Source of the DNA: an uncultured Bacilli bacterium
GTDB taxonomy: Bacteria; Bacillota_I; Bacilli_A; RF39; UBA660
Assembly: GCA_947630885.1 (NCBI GenBank)
Contig: CANRJI010000014.1
Span: 1 to 15,840 of the forward strand
Direction: 5' to 3'
Length of the DNA stretch: 15,840 nt
Shown: positions 8,241-15,028 of the stretch, piece after piece
Position numbering within the stretch: position 1 is the first letter of the stretch
Layout: each line of letters begins with the position of its first letter
Notes under the pieces: generated by a model
The model's input: only the letters and a program-made list of their open reading frames with translations
What the model was told of the DNA's origin: nothing
Databases searched by the model: none
Position numbers and translations under genes: made by a program

Positions 8241-8894
8241 ATGGATAAAAAAATAGGTAATTTAATTAAACTAGTAATTTTAGCTAATTTGTTATGGCAA
8301 TTAATAAATGGGCGAGTAATTGCTAGTTTTATTTGTTTATTTTGTATAATATTACTTTTTGCAGCGGATTATCTTTATGTTAAATTATCTTATAGTTTGG
8401 TATTTCAAATTATTATTTATTTGTTTCTAATTAGTAGTTTGGTGGGAGGAGAAGTTTATGATTTATATTATAAAGTATGGTATCTTGATATTATAAGTCA
8501 TATAATGAGTTCTTTTATTGTTTCGGGACTTGCGGTATATGTAATTAAATGGTTAAAAGGTAGTATGAATAAATGGCTCATCTTAATTTTTATTTTTTCG
8601 TTTGCGATGATGATTGCTTCTCTTTGGGAAATTACGGAATTTACAATTGATAGGGTTTTAAATAGAAATATGCAAAAAGATACGATGATTACAGAGATAA
8701 CGTCAGAATTATTTCCTGATAGCTTTGGTAAGCCAATAAAGAAAAAAATAAATACGGCCATGATTAATGGTAATATTTATATGAATGGTTATATTGATAT
8801 TGGACTTATCGATACAATGGAAGATATTATTTGTGCAGTTATAGGAAGTTTGATATTTATTTTGATATATATTAAAAGAGGCTTTTTAATTTAA
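8241..8894 (+). CDS. Polytopic membrane protein, DUF2238 (E. coli YjdF-type)-like
   Basis: 217 residues with about six hydrophobic helices (near 6-24, 26-47, 50-69, 84-105, 110-128, 193-213). Polar residues within or next to helices resemble the DUF2238/YjdF family: DIISHIMSSF (Asp and His), SLWEITEFTID, and a late IDTMEDII. These are usual family marks and could form a buried site, but no reaction is established. AGGTGA (8231-8236) lies four bases before ATG. The gene begins 30 bases after the preceding surface gene and probably ends that operon. The last codons (for RGFLI) and the stop lie inside the 25-bp repeat at 8877-8901. Family assignment is from memory of motifs; the membrane nature is clear. 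Confidence 0.75.
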   Translation: MDKKIGNLIKLVILANLLWQLINGRVIASFICLFCIILLFAADYLYVKLSYSLVFQIIIYLFLISSLVGGEVYDLYYKVWYLDIISHIMSSFIVSGLAVYVIKWLKGSMNKWLILIFIFSFAMMIASLWEITEFTIDRVLNRNMQKDTMITEITSELFPDSFGKPIKKKINTAMINGNIYMNGYIDIGLIDTMEDIICAVIGSLIFILIYIKRGFLI

Positions 8895-8901
8895 AGCCTC
8901 T
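8877..8901. repeat. 25-bp direct repeat, left copy (also a hairpin)
   Basis: This 25-bp sequence begins AGAGGCTTT and ends AAAGCCTCT. It is identical, including its asymmetric loop TTAATTT, to the copy at 9093-9117. The arms form a perfect 9-bp stem around a 7-base loop. It covers the last codons and stop of the membrane protein gene. The T tract expected after a terminator hairpin is missing here (CAGG follows), whereas the right copy is followed by TTTATAT. Confidence 0.9.
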
Positions 8902-8916
8902 CAGGCCGTTGACAAA
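8902..8916 (+). repeat. Left terminal inverted repeat of the 191-bp element
   Basis: CAGGCCGTTGACAAA pairs with 9078-9092 at 13 of 15 positions. Its TTGACAAA part is also the 5' arm of the adjacent long hairpin, so the TTGACAAA/TTTGTCAA word occurs three times in the element (8909-8916, 8936-8943, 9078-9085). Confidence 0.65.
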
Positions 8917-8954
8917 GTCGGTTTTTCAAACCGGCTTTGTCAATCGGCTTTTTT
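8905..8954 (+). terminator. Long intrinsic terminator, plus strand
   Basis: GCCG (8905-8908), TTGACAAAG (8909-8917), T and CGGTTT (8919-8924) pair across loop TTC with AAACCG (8928-8933), G, CTTTGTCAA (8935-8943) and, past a bulged T, CGGC (8945-8948). A T6 run (8949-8954) follows. The stem has about 20 pairs including one G-U, a very stable structure. It would end transcription of the surface/DUF2238-like operon, although it lies inside the inserted element. Confidence 0.88.
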
Positions 8955-8973
8955 AATCTCCCACTTTAGTACT

Positions 8974-9015
8974 AAAAAAAGAGTGAATTTGAATTTTTAA
9001 TATCAAATAACACTC
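8974..9015 (-). terminator. Intrinsic terminator, minus strand
   Basis: Read on the minus strand, GAGTG and ATTTGA pair with TCAAAT and CACTC (plus coordinates: GAGTG 8981-8985, ATTTGA 8987-8992, TCAAAT 9003-9008, CACTC 9011-9015). A small internal loop and a 10-base apical loop remain. A U7 run follows directly (A7 at 8974-8980). It would stop transcription from the convergent transglutaminase-like gene. Confidence 0.7.
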
Positions 9016-9077
9016 AATTTTTAATTTTCTCTTCCACTTTTAGAATTTTCAAATTTTGGTTTTTACTAAAAATGTAG

Positions 9078-9092
9078 TTTGTCAACAGTCTG
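9078..9092 (-). repeat. Right terminal inverted repeat of the 191-bp element
   Basis: TTTGTCAACAGTCTG on the plus strand is the imperfect inverse of 8902-8916. It abuts the right 25-bp direct repeat directly, as the left end abuts the left copy. Confidence 0.65.
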
Positions 9093-9117
9093 AGAGGCTT
9101 TTTAATTTAAAGCCTCT
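9093..9117. repeat. 25-bp direct repeat, right copy (also a hairpin)
   Basis: Exact copy of 8877-8901. Here it covers the stop and last codons (for KEALN) of the minus-strand gene. On the plus strand TTTATAT follows, so this copy with the flank of the left copy could have been the original bidirectional terminator between the two convergent genes. Confidence 0.9.
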
Positions 9118-10043
9118 TTATATATTTCTTTATCAAAGTTATGGGTTTTATCATCTAGTTTTTCAAGTGTTTCAGTCGTAATAAGAAAATAGGTATCGCG
9201 ATTGACATTTATATCACTCATAGGGTCATCCCAAGTTAAGTCGAGATGATACCACTTGCCATCTAAATAAACAAGATTCCAAATATGTTCATCATTACTT
9301 ATTTTGTAATTAATGATATTCATTTTGTCTAAGAAGATGGCCATAGCATCCGCATAACCATTACAGGTTCCATAACCTTCAATTAAAACGCCATAAGCGG
9401 TATTAGATTTATAAGTTGTATCTTCTTTATTTTCATATTTTAAACGATCATATTGGGTATTATCGATAATGTAGTCATGAATTATTTTTATTTTCTCACT
9501 GGTAGGAGTGCTATTAGTAATTTTTTCATCAATTACTTTGTTTACAATGTCATTTATTTTTTCTATTTCTTCATTGCTATAAGCTTTATTGACACTGAGA
9601 CCAATTTTGTATTTACCACCATAAGTAAACTTAATGTTATTAGAACTATTGAATGGATGAACGAAATTATTTAAGACAGATATTATTTCTTTGAAGCCTT
9701 TACCGTCGTTTGCGGTTAGAGAATCAATATCATTTTGATATTCGGTATAATTTTGATCAATATAACGTTCGATATAGGGGACACCACTGTTGAGAGTAAA
9801 ATAAATAAAATTAATTAGGTCTTTTTTATTTTTTATTCCTGTGTCGATGTAGTTGTCGACGTAATTAAAATTATCTTCTAAATAATACTCATTTAAAGGA
9901 GCTTCCGAATACTTTTTATTTACAGTGTATTCATAGTATTTGTGAATAATTAAATTTTTTTGAAAAGCAAAAATGGTGACAATGACAATGGCTAAAATAC
10001 CCGTGGTAATAATTAGTTTTCCACCCTTATTATCTTTTTTCAT
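9102..10043 (-). CDS. Membrane-anchored transglutaminase-like protein
   Basis: 313 residues. A basic N-terminus (MKKDNKGGK) and one hydrophobic helix (about 9-28) suggest an extracytoplasmic, membrane-tethered enzyme. The transglutaminase-like core lies near 180-290. Cys227 is in GYGTCNGYADA, His253 in DEHIWNLV and Asp268 in YHLDLTWDDP, the Cys-His-Asp triad order and spacing of the family, so the site is intact. Family members act as proteases, peptidases or cross-linkers, and the substrate here is unknown. Residues 30-175 match nothing I recognise. GAGGTGA (10049-10055, minus strand) lies five bases before the ATG at 10043, and a promoter sits at 10063-10091. It converges on the surface operon, so any working link with those proteins is inference. 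The 25-bp repeat covers its last codons. Confidence 0.88.
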   Translation of the reverse strand: MKKDNKGGKLIITTGILAIVIVTIFAFQKNLIIHKYYEYTVNKKYSEAPLNEYYLEDNFNYVDNYIDTGIKNKKDLINFIYFTLNSGVPYIERYIDQNYTEYQNDIDSLTANDGKGFKEIISVLNNFVHPFNSSNNIKFTYGGKYKIGLSVNKAYSNEEIEKINDIVNKVIDEKITNSTPTSEKIKIIHDYIIDNTQYDRLKYENKEDTTYKSNTAYGVLIEGYGTCNGYADAMAIFLDKMNIINYKISNDEHIWNLVYLDGKWYHLDLTWDDPMSDINVNRDTYFLITTETLEKLDDKTHNFDKEIYKEALN

Positions 10044-10062
10044 CTACGTCACCTCTATTTAG

Positions 10063-10091
10063 ATTATATCATTTAAGAATAAGATGGTAAA
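10063..10091 (-). promoter_or_regulatory. Promoter of the transglutaminase-like gene
   Basis: On the minus strand TTTACC (10086-10091) and TATAAT (10063-10068) are 17 bases apart. The start would be near 10056, giving a leader of about 13 bases that begins at the Shine-Dalgarno sequence. It diverges from the promoter at 10166-10194, with about 75 AT-rich bases between the two -35 boxes. Confidence 0.7.
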
Positions 10092-10165
10092 GTAAAAAAA
10101 TTAACTTTTTTGAAAAGATTTTGTGCTTGTTTTAAAATAGGGAAAAAGAATTTAAAGGAAAAGAA

Positions 10166-10194
10166 TTTACTTATTAGTTATTATTTGGTATAAT
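10166..10194 (+). promoter_or_regulatory. Promoter of the kinase-alaS operon
   Basis: TTTACT (10166-10171), a 17-base spacer, then TATAAT (10189-10194) with an extended -10 TGG directly upstream. Transcription would begin near 10200-10202, about 20 bases before ATG 10221. There is no room for a T-box or riboswitch leader ahead of alaS from this promoter. Confidence 0.8.
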
Positions 10195-10207
10195 GATAAA
10201 GAAAAAT

Positions 10208-10212
10208 GGAGG
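10208..10212 (+). promoter_or_regulatory. Shine-Dalgarno site fixing the kinase start at 10221
   Basis: GGAGG lies eight bases before ATG 10221. The upstream in-frame ATG at 10206 overlaps this GGAGG and has no site of its own, so it is rejected as the start. Confidence 0.8.
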
Positions 10213-10220
10213 CTTGCTAT

Positions 10221-10775
10221 ATGGATATCGAGTATAAAAATCCAAAAATATTTTTGATAAGTGGAAAAGCTAGATGTGGTAAAGATACGGTGGCGAAATA
10301 TTTAAAAGAGCTTTATGAAAATGATGGTAAAAAAGTGATATATTCGCGAGCGGGTAAGTATATAAAACTATATACGATGGAAATATTTGGTTGGGATGGC
10401 AGTGAAGATAGTAAGCCACGTAGACTTCTTCAGAATTTTGGAACGGAAATAATTAGAGAAAAACTAGGAAAAAGAGATATGCTTATTCAAAGACAACTTG
10501 ATGATTTGGAAGTGTATGCATATTTCTATGATGTTATTATTGTTCCAGACATTAAGTTCCCTAGGGAAATTGATAGTGTAAAGGAAAAATTTGATAAGGT
10601 TATTACGATAAATGTTAATAGAAGTAATTATCATAGTACTTTGACAGATAAAGAAAAAGAACATATTACGGAAGTAGCAATGGATAATTATGGTAATTTT
10701 GATTATGTACTTGAGAATGATACAATGGATGAGTTAAAGAAAGATATATATGAATTATACGAGGAGGAAAAGTAA
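10221..10775 (+). CDS. P-loop deoxynucleoside monophosphate kinase-like protein
   Basis: 184 residues from ATG 10221. A Walker A loop of the nucleoside monophosphate kinase type, SGKARCGKDT (14-23), lies at the N-terminus. PRRLLQNFGTEIIREKLG further on and the YDVIIVPDIKFPREI strand resemble the dNMP kinase family typified by phage T4 gene 1. Such enzymes pass phosphate from ATP to a (d)NMP. The substrate cannot be read from sequence, and adenylate-kinase-like housekeeping or a phage-derived salvage role are both possible. It is cytoplasmic with no signal or TM segment. Its TAA stop is followed at once by the ATG of alaS, whose AGGAGG lies inside this gene, so the two are an operon and probably translationally coupled. 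Confidence 0.8.
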   Translation: MDIEYKNPKIFLISGKARCGKDTVAKYLKELYENDGKKVIYSRAGKYIKLYTMEIFGWDGSEDSKPRRLLQNFGTEIIREKLGKRDMLIQRQLDDLEVYAYFYDVIIVPDIKFPREIDSVKEKFDKVITINVNRSNYHSTLTDKEKEHITEVAMDNYGNFDYVLENDTMDELKKDIYELYEEEK

Positions 10776-13469
10776 ATGAAAAAGTTAACGGGAAACCAAA
10801 TAATTAGAATGTATTTGGATTTTTTTAGAGAAAGAGGACATTTGGAAATTGAATCAGCTCCTTTGATCCCTGAAAATGATCCGACAGTTCTTTGGATAAA
10901 TGCTGGTGTTACACCACTTAAAAAATATTTTGATGGCAGTGTAGTTCCTCAAAATAAAAGACTTACAAGTGTGCAAAAATGTATTAGAACAGGCGATATT
11001 GAATCCGTAGGAAAGACAGCAAGACATCATACGTTCTTTCAAATGTTAGGTAATTTTAGTATCGGTGATTATTTTCGAAATGAAGCTATTACTTGGGCTT
11101 ATGATCTTCTTACAAATAAAAAGTATTTTAGTATCGATAAGAATAAACTTTATGTAACAGTATATCCAGATGATGTTGATACGTATAATTTATGGGTTAA
11201 TTTGGGAATTAGTCCTTCACATATTGTAAAACTTAGTAGTAATTTTTGGGAAATTGGACCTGGGCCATCGGGACCAGATACGGAAATATTTTTTGATCGT
11301 GGAGAAAAATATGATAAAGAGAAAAAAGGAATTAAGTTATTAGAAGAAGAAATAGAGAATGATCGTTACATTGAAATTTGGAATAATGTTTTAAGTATGT
11401 TTAATGCTACAGAGGGATTAAAGAGAGAAGAATATCCAGAACTTCCTAGTAAGAATATTGATACTGGTATGGGTGTCGAAAGAATGGCTTGCATTTTACA
11501 AGGAACAGAAACTAATTATGAGACAGATTTATTTATGCCGATTATGAAAGGTATCGAAAATATTTGTCATATACCTTATGTTGGACAAATGGAATTTAAA
11601 GTAATCGCTGATCATATTCGAACACTTACTTTTGCTTTATCTGATGGTGCGGTTTTTGAAAATGTTGGTAGAGGATACGTTCTTAGAAGATTACTTCGTA
11701 GGGCTTCAAGAATGGGAAGAAAGTTAAATATAAATAGAGAGTTTTTGGGAGAACTTGTCTCAATCGTCGTCGAAAATTATAAGGAAATATATCCGGATTT
11801 AGTAGGTAATCAAAATAGGGTAAAGGAACTTATTTCAAAAGAAGAATTATTATTTCAAAAGACACTACTATCAGGAGAAAAGAAACTAGAAGAATTATTT
11901 AGTGGTGAATCGAAAGTTATAAGTGGTAAAGATGCTTTTAAATTATATGATACTTATGGTTATCCAATTGAACTTACGATTGAGGCTGCTTCGGAAAGAG
12001 GATTTGAAGTTGATACGGAAAGTTTTAAATCTTATATGAATGCACAAAAAGAGTTAGCACGAAATAATAGAAAAACAACTAATAGTATGAATTTACAAAA
12101 TGATTTACTTATTAATTATAAGAAAGAAAGTAAATTTGTTGGATATGAAAAGCTTGGCTTGGAAACAGAGATTATGGATATTATGGTTGATAATGAATTT
12201 ACTGACTCTTCTAGTAGCGATTGTTATATTTTTCTTAAAGAAAATCCTTTTTATGCTGAAAGTGGTGGACAAGTATCTGATAAAGGATATTTAAAAAATG
12301 ATAATTGTAAATTAGAAGTAATGGATGTTATAAAGGCTCCTAATGGACAACATTTACTTTATGTTAAAGTATTATCTGGAACAGTTAAAGTAGGAGATAA
12401 AATCCTCACACATGTTCTAAAAGATAGAAGAACATCAATTATGAAAAACCATTCGGCAGTTCATTTACTTCAAAAATCACTGCAAGAATTACTTGGTAAG
12501 TCAGTTCATCAAGCTGGTTCGAAAGTCGATGAAGCGGAACTTCGTTTTGACTTTAATTATCATGGTAGGTTATCTGATGAGTTAATATTGCGTGTTGAAG
12601 AAGCTGTAAATGAAAAAATTAAAGCTGGCTATGAAACAAAAATTGAATATATGTCTTTAGATGAAGCGAAAAAGAAAGGCGCAATGGCTCTATTTTCGGA
12701 TAAATATGGTGATGTTGTCAGAGTAGTTACAATGGGTGATTCAATTGAGCTATGTGCGGGAACACATGTTGTAAATACGAAAGATATTAAAAAGTTTGCC
12801 ATAGCAACAGTAGAAAATAAGGGTGCTGATACTTATCGTATAGTTGGTGTAACTGATAAAAATATAGGTTCTGTTCTTGAAAAAGAGATAGATAAATATA
12901 ATGATTTGATGATTAAACTTCTAGATAAAGCAAAAAAGATAATGACAACGGCTAAAGAACTTGATATTGATTTGAAATTTGACTTCAATATTGAAAATTA
13001 TACTCCTCAAAGTTATCTTGATATTGTAAAAAATAAGGAAGAACTAGAGAATTTAAAAGAAGGAATAAAAAAATTAGAAAAAGAATTTACAACAAAGAAA
13101 AATCAAAAATCAGTTAGTGATTTATCTAGTTTCTTAGACGTTAAGGAAAATATTAATGGTATAACGACAATTATTACAATAACTAATGGATATACGATTG
13201 ATATTTTAAAACAGATTGTATCAAATTTAAGTAATCAAATTGATAATAACTTTGTTTTACTTGCTAATATAAATGATGATAATTCGGTTAATTATGTGGC
13301 AAAATCTAATTCTGATCGTGTTGACTGTGGGGCAATAGTTAAGGATTTAGCAGTTCGCTCTTCAGGTAATGGTGGAGGATCGAAAGTTTTTGCTCAAGGT
13401 GGAGGGGCAGATGCGACAATTGTACCTAAATTATTAGTAAATATTAAAGAAAAGATAAATACTTTATAA
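10776..13469 (+). CDS. alaS: Alanyl-tRNA synthetase
   Basis: 897 residues, a usual full length (E. coli 876). It charges tRNA-Ala with alanine in the cytoplasm. The N-terminal class II catalytic domain contains SVQKCIRTGDIESVGKTARH and FQMLGNFSIGDYF (about 63-100) and the GRGYVLRRLLRRA segment (about 297-309). The editing domain has the zinc-binding pair HSAVH (His559, His563) with CAGTH (Cys660, His664), so hydrolysis of mis-acylated tRNA should be intact. The C-terminal DHHA1/C-Ala domain ends in GNGGGSKVFAQGGG (about 864-877). The GPGPSGPDTEIF segment is a variant of the common GPCGPC form, with neither cysteine. AGGAGG (10762-10767) lies eight bases before ATG, which directly abuts the kinase stop. 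Confidence 0.97.
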   Translation: MKKLTGNQIIRMYLDFFRERGHLEIESAPLIPENDPTVLWINAGVTPLKKYFDGSVVPQNKRLTSVQKCIRTGDIESVGKTARHHTFFQMLGNFSIGDYFRNEAITWAYDLLTNKKYFSIDKNKLYVTVYPDDVDTYNLWVNLGISPSHIVKLSSNFWEIGPGPSGPDTEIFFDRGEKYDKEKKGIKLLEEEIENDRYIEIWNNVLSMFNATEGLKREEYPELPSKNIDTGMGVERMACILQGTETNYETDLFMPIMKGIENICHIPYVGQMEFKVIADHIRTLTFALSDGAVFENVGRGYVLRRLLRRASRMGRKLNINREFLGELVSIVVENYKEIYPDLVGNQNRVKELISKEELLFQKTLLSGEKKLEELFSGESKVISGKDAFKLYDTYGYPIELTIEAASERGFEVDTESFKSYMNAQKELARNNRKTTNSMNLQNDLLINYKKESKFVGYEKLGLETEIMDIMVDNEFTDSSSSDCYIFLKENPFYAESGGQVSDKGYLKNDNCKLEVMDVIKAPNGQHLLYVKVLSGTVKVGDKILTHVLKDRRTSIMKNHSAVHLLQKSLQELLGKSVHQAGSKVDEAELRFDFNYHGRLSDELILRVEEAVNEKIKAGYETKIEYMSLDEAKKKGAMALFSDKYGDVVRVVTMGDSIELCAGTHVVNTKDIKKFAIATVENKGADTYRIVGVTDKNIGSVLEKEIDKYNDLMIKLLDKAKKIMTTAKELDIDLKFDFNIENYTPQSYLDIVKNKEELENLKEGIKKLEKEFTTKKNQKSVSDLSSFLDVKENINGITTIITITNGYTIDILKQIVSNLSNQIDNNFVLLANINDDNSVNYVAKSNSDRVDCGAIVKDLAVRSSGNGGGSKVFAQGGGADATIVPKLLVNIKEKINTL

Positions 13470-13490
13470 ACAAGTATTTTCTTTTTCTTT
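13457..13490 (+). terminator. Weak intrinsic terminator after alaS
   Basis: AAATACTT (13457-13464) and AAGTATTT (13472-13479) form an 8-bp stem around a 7-base loop that includes the alaS stop. A T-rich tract (13477-13490, interrupted by C) follows. The stem has only two C-G pairs, so read-through into murE is likely. Confidence 0.5.
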
Positions 13491-13506
13491 ATAATTGTTA
13501 TATAAT
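13490..13506 (+). promoter_or_regulatory. Possible murE promoter with two overlapping -10 boxes
   Basis: TATAAT occurs at 13490-13495 and 13501-13506. The second would start transcription near 13512, next to the murE Shine-Dalgarno GAGGT (13515-13519). No good -35 hexamer lies at the right distance and neither box has the TGn extension, so strength is doubtful. Confidence 0.45.
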
Positions 13507-13523
13507 AGTAGTGTGAGGTAGAT

Positions 13524-14975
13524 ATGAGACTTAAGGATATTTTAAATGGTATTAATTATGAAGTTATTTCTGGTGATTTGAGTGTAATGGTTAGCGATAT
13601 CTGTTACGATTCACGAAAGGTTACGAAGAATTCGTTGTTTGTTTGTCTTTTGGGATCTTCGAGTGATGGTCATGACTATATTGAGATGGCTGTAAGTAAA
13701 GGTGCAAGTGTTATTATCGTCCAAAAAGATGTAGTGGTAAATGGTGATTTGACGGTAATAAAATTAGATGATACGAGAAGGGGTCTATCACTTTTATCAA
13801 TTAATTTTTTTGAGCATCCTTTTAAAGAACTTACAACGATTGCTATTACTGGTACGAAGGGTAAAACAACTACTTCTTTTATGATTAAAAATATTTTAGA
13901 AGAAGATGGTAAAAAAGTTGGTATTATTGGAACAATGGGTATTTTGTTTGGTAACAAATCTTATACGACAGTTAATACGACGCCAGAGTCATATGAAATT
14001 CAGAAGTATTTAAGGGAAATGGTAAATGATGGTATCAAGTATGTTGTTATGGAAGTTTCATCACAAGCTTTAAAATGTGGAAGAGTAGATGGAATGGATT
14101 TTGATTATGGTATTTTTACTAATTTGACACAAGATCATATTGGGGAAAATGAGCATCCTAATATGGAAGATTATATATATTGTAAAAGTCTATTATTTAG
14201 ACAATGTAAGTATGGTATTTTTAATATAGATGATAGTCATTATGAAGAAATGGTAAAAGATAGTACATGCAGAGTTTATACTTATGGTAAAAATGATAAG
14301 GCTGATTTGGTCATTAAAAAAATTGATTTACTTAGAAAAGAACATTTTATTGGTATAAATGTTACGGTATCAGGATTAGTTAATGATACGTTCTTAATTA
14401 ATACACCGGGAGAATTTTCGGCATATAACAGTGCTCCGGCAATAATGATAGCATCTTTATTATCATGCTCTATTGATAGTATAAAGAAAGCATTAGCGAA
14501 AGTTGCGGTTAAAGGAAGAGTAGAAATAGTACCAGTAAGTGATAAATTTAGTGTTATTATTGATTATGCGCATAATAGATCTTCGATAGAAAATATACTA
14601 AAGACGATGAGAGCATATAATCCAAAACGAATAGTTAGTTTATTTGGCTGTGGTGGCAATAGAAGTCGTGAGCGAAGATACGATATGGGAGAAGTATCAG
14701 GTAGATTATCTGATTTAACGATTGTGACGGAAGATAATTCGAGATTTGAAGATGTTCAAGATATTATGAATGATATTGAAGTTGGACTAAAAAAGACAAA
14801 TGGTAAATATATTAAAATTCCTAATAGAACAGTTGCTATTAAATATGCGTTAGATAATGCTATGGAAGGAGATATCATTCTTTTATTAGGAAAGGGGCAT
14901 GAGAATTATCAAGATGTAAATGGGGTTAGATCTCATTATGATGAAAGAGAAGTAATAAAAAGTATTATCAGTTAG
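13524..14975 (+). CDS. murE: UDP-N-acetylmuramyl-tripeptide synthetase (MurE)
   Basis: 483 residues, normal for the family. It adds the third stem residue to UDP-MurNAc-L-Ala-D-Glu during cytoplasmic peptidoglycan precursor synthesis. The Mur-ligase ATP loop is GTKGKTTT (110-117), NTTPES follows (substrate side), then VVMEVSSQAL and FTNLTQDHIGE. Lys221 in YCKSLLF fits the carbamylated lysine position. The C-terminal domain has RVEIVPV, DYAHN, LFGCGGNRSRERR and LLGKGHE. The specificity loop reads DNSR (404-407). Arg there recalls the DNPR of meso-diaminopimelate enzymes rather than the DNPA of lysine enzymes, but Pro is replaced by Ser, so the third amino acid is left open. GAGGT (13515-13519) precedes ATG. 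It stands alone, not in a division/cell-wall cluster. Confidence 0.94.
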   Translation: MRLKDILNGINYEVISGDLSVMVSDICYDSRKVTKNSLFVCLLGSSSDGHDYIEMAVSKGASVIIVQKDVVVNGDLTVIKLDDTRRGLSLLSINFFEHPFKELTTIAITGTKGKTTTSFMIKNILEEDGKKVGIIGTMGILFGNKSYTTVNTTPESYEIQKYLREMVNDGIKYVVMEVSSQALKCGRVDGMDFDYGIFTNLTQDHIGENEHPNMEDYIYCKSLLFRQCKYGIFNIDDSHYEEMVKDSTCRVYTYGKNDKADLVIKKIDLLRKEHFIGINVTVSGLVNDTFLINTPGEFSAYNSAPAIMIASLLSCSIDSIKKALAKVAVKGRVEIVPVSDKFSVIIDYAHNRSSIENILKTMRAYNPKRIVSLFGCGGNRSRERRYDMGEVSGRLSDLTIVTEDNSRFEDVQDIMNDIEVGLKKTNGKYIKIPNRTVAIKYALDNAMEGDIILLLGKGHENYQDVNGVRSHYDEREVIKSIIS

Positions 14976-14978
14976 GGA

Positions 14979-15006
14979 TTGACTTGTAATTAAAATGGAG
15001 TATAAT
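14979..15006 (+). promoter_or_regulatory. Strong promoter after murE
   Basis: TTGACT (14979-14984) and TATAAT (15001-15006) are separated by 16 bases. The -35 box starts four bases after the murE stop, leaving no room for a terminator between the genes. The start near 15012 gives a leader of about 17 bases holding GGGAGG (15019-15024). Confidence 0.85.
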
Positions 15007-15028
15007 AGATAGTTATCCGGGAGGTTAT

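Larger units (their letters stand above)
8902..9092. mobile_element. 191-bp MITE-like insertion with terminal inverted repeats
   Basis: The left end CAGGCCGTTGACAAA (8902-8916) and the inverted right end (9078-9092, reading CAGACTGTTGACAAA on the minus strand) match at 13 of 15 positions. The segment is flanked by two exact 25-bp direct repeats, contains no ORF, and is filled with hairpins, including one intrinsic terminator per direction. These are hallmarks of small non-autonomous elements. A 25-bp target duplication is long for most transposases. The repeats could instead be target-like hairpins or part of a longer imperfect inverted repeat, since each is nearly palindromic. The mobilising enzyme is not in the window. 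Confidence 0.6.

Noticed and set aside
8877..9117. CRISPR-like repeat-spacer arrangement
   Set aside because: Only two repeat copies, 191 bases apart, with coding content in each repeat and terminal inverted repeats in between; no array and no cas genes.
10044..10220. T-box or riboswitch ahead of the kinase-alaS operon
   Set aside because: The predicted leader is about 20 bases, and the region contains no T-box AGGGTGG-like sequence or terminator/antiterminator pair.
12100..12294. Plus-strand open frame within alaS
   Set aside because: An out-of-frame shadow of the alaS coding sequence without a start context of its own.
10776..13469. Frameshift or truncation in alaS
   Set aside because: Catalytic, editing and C-terminal domains are all present in one frame at normal length.
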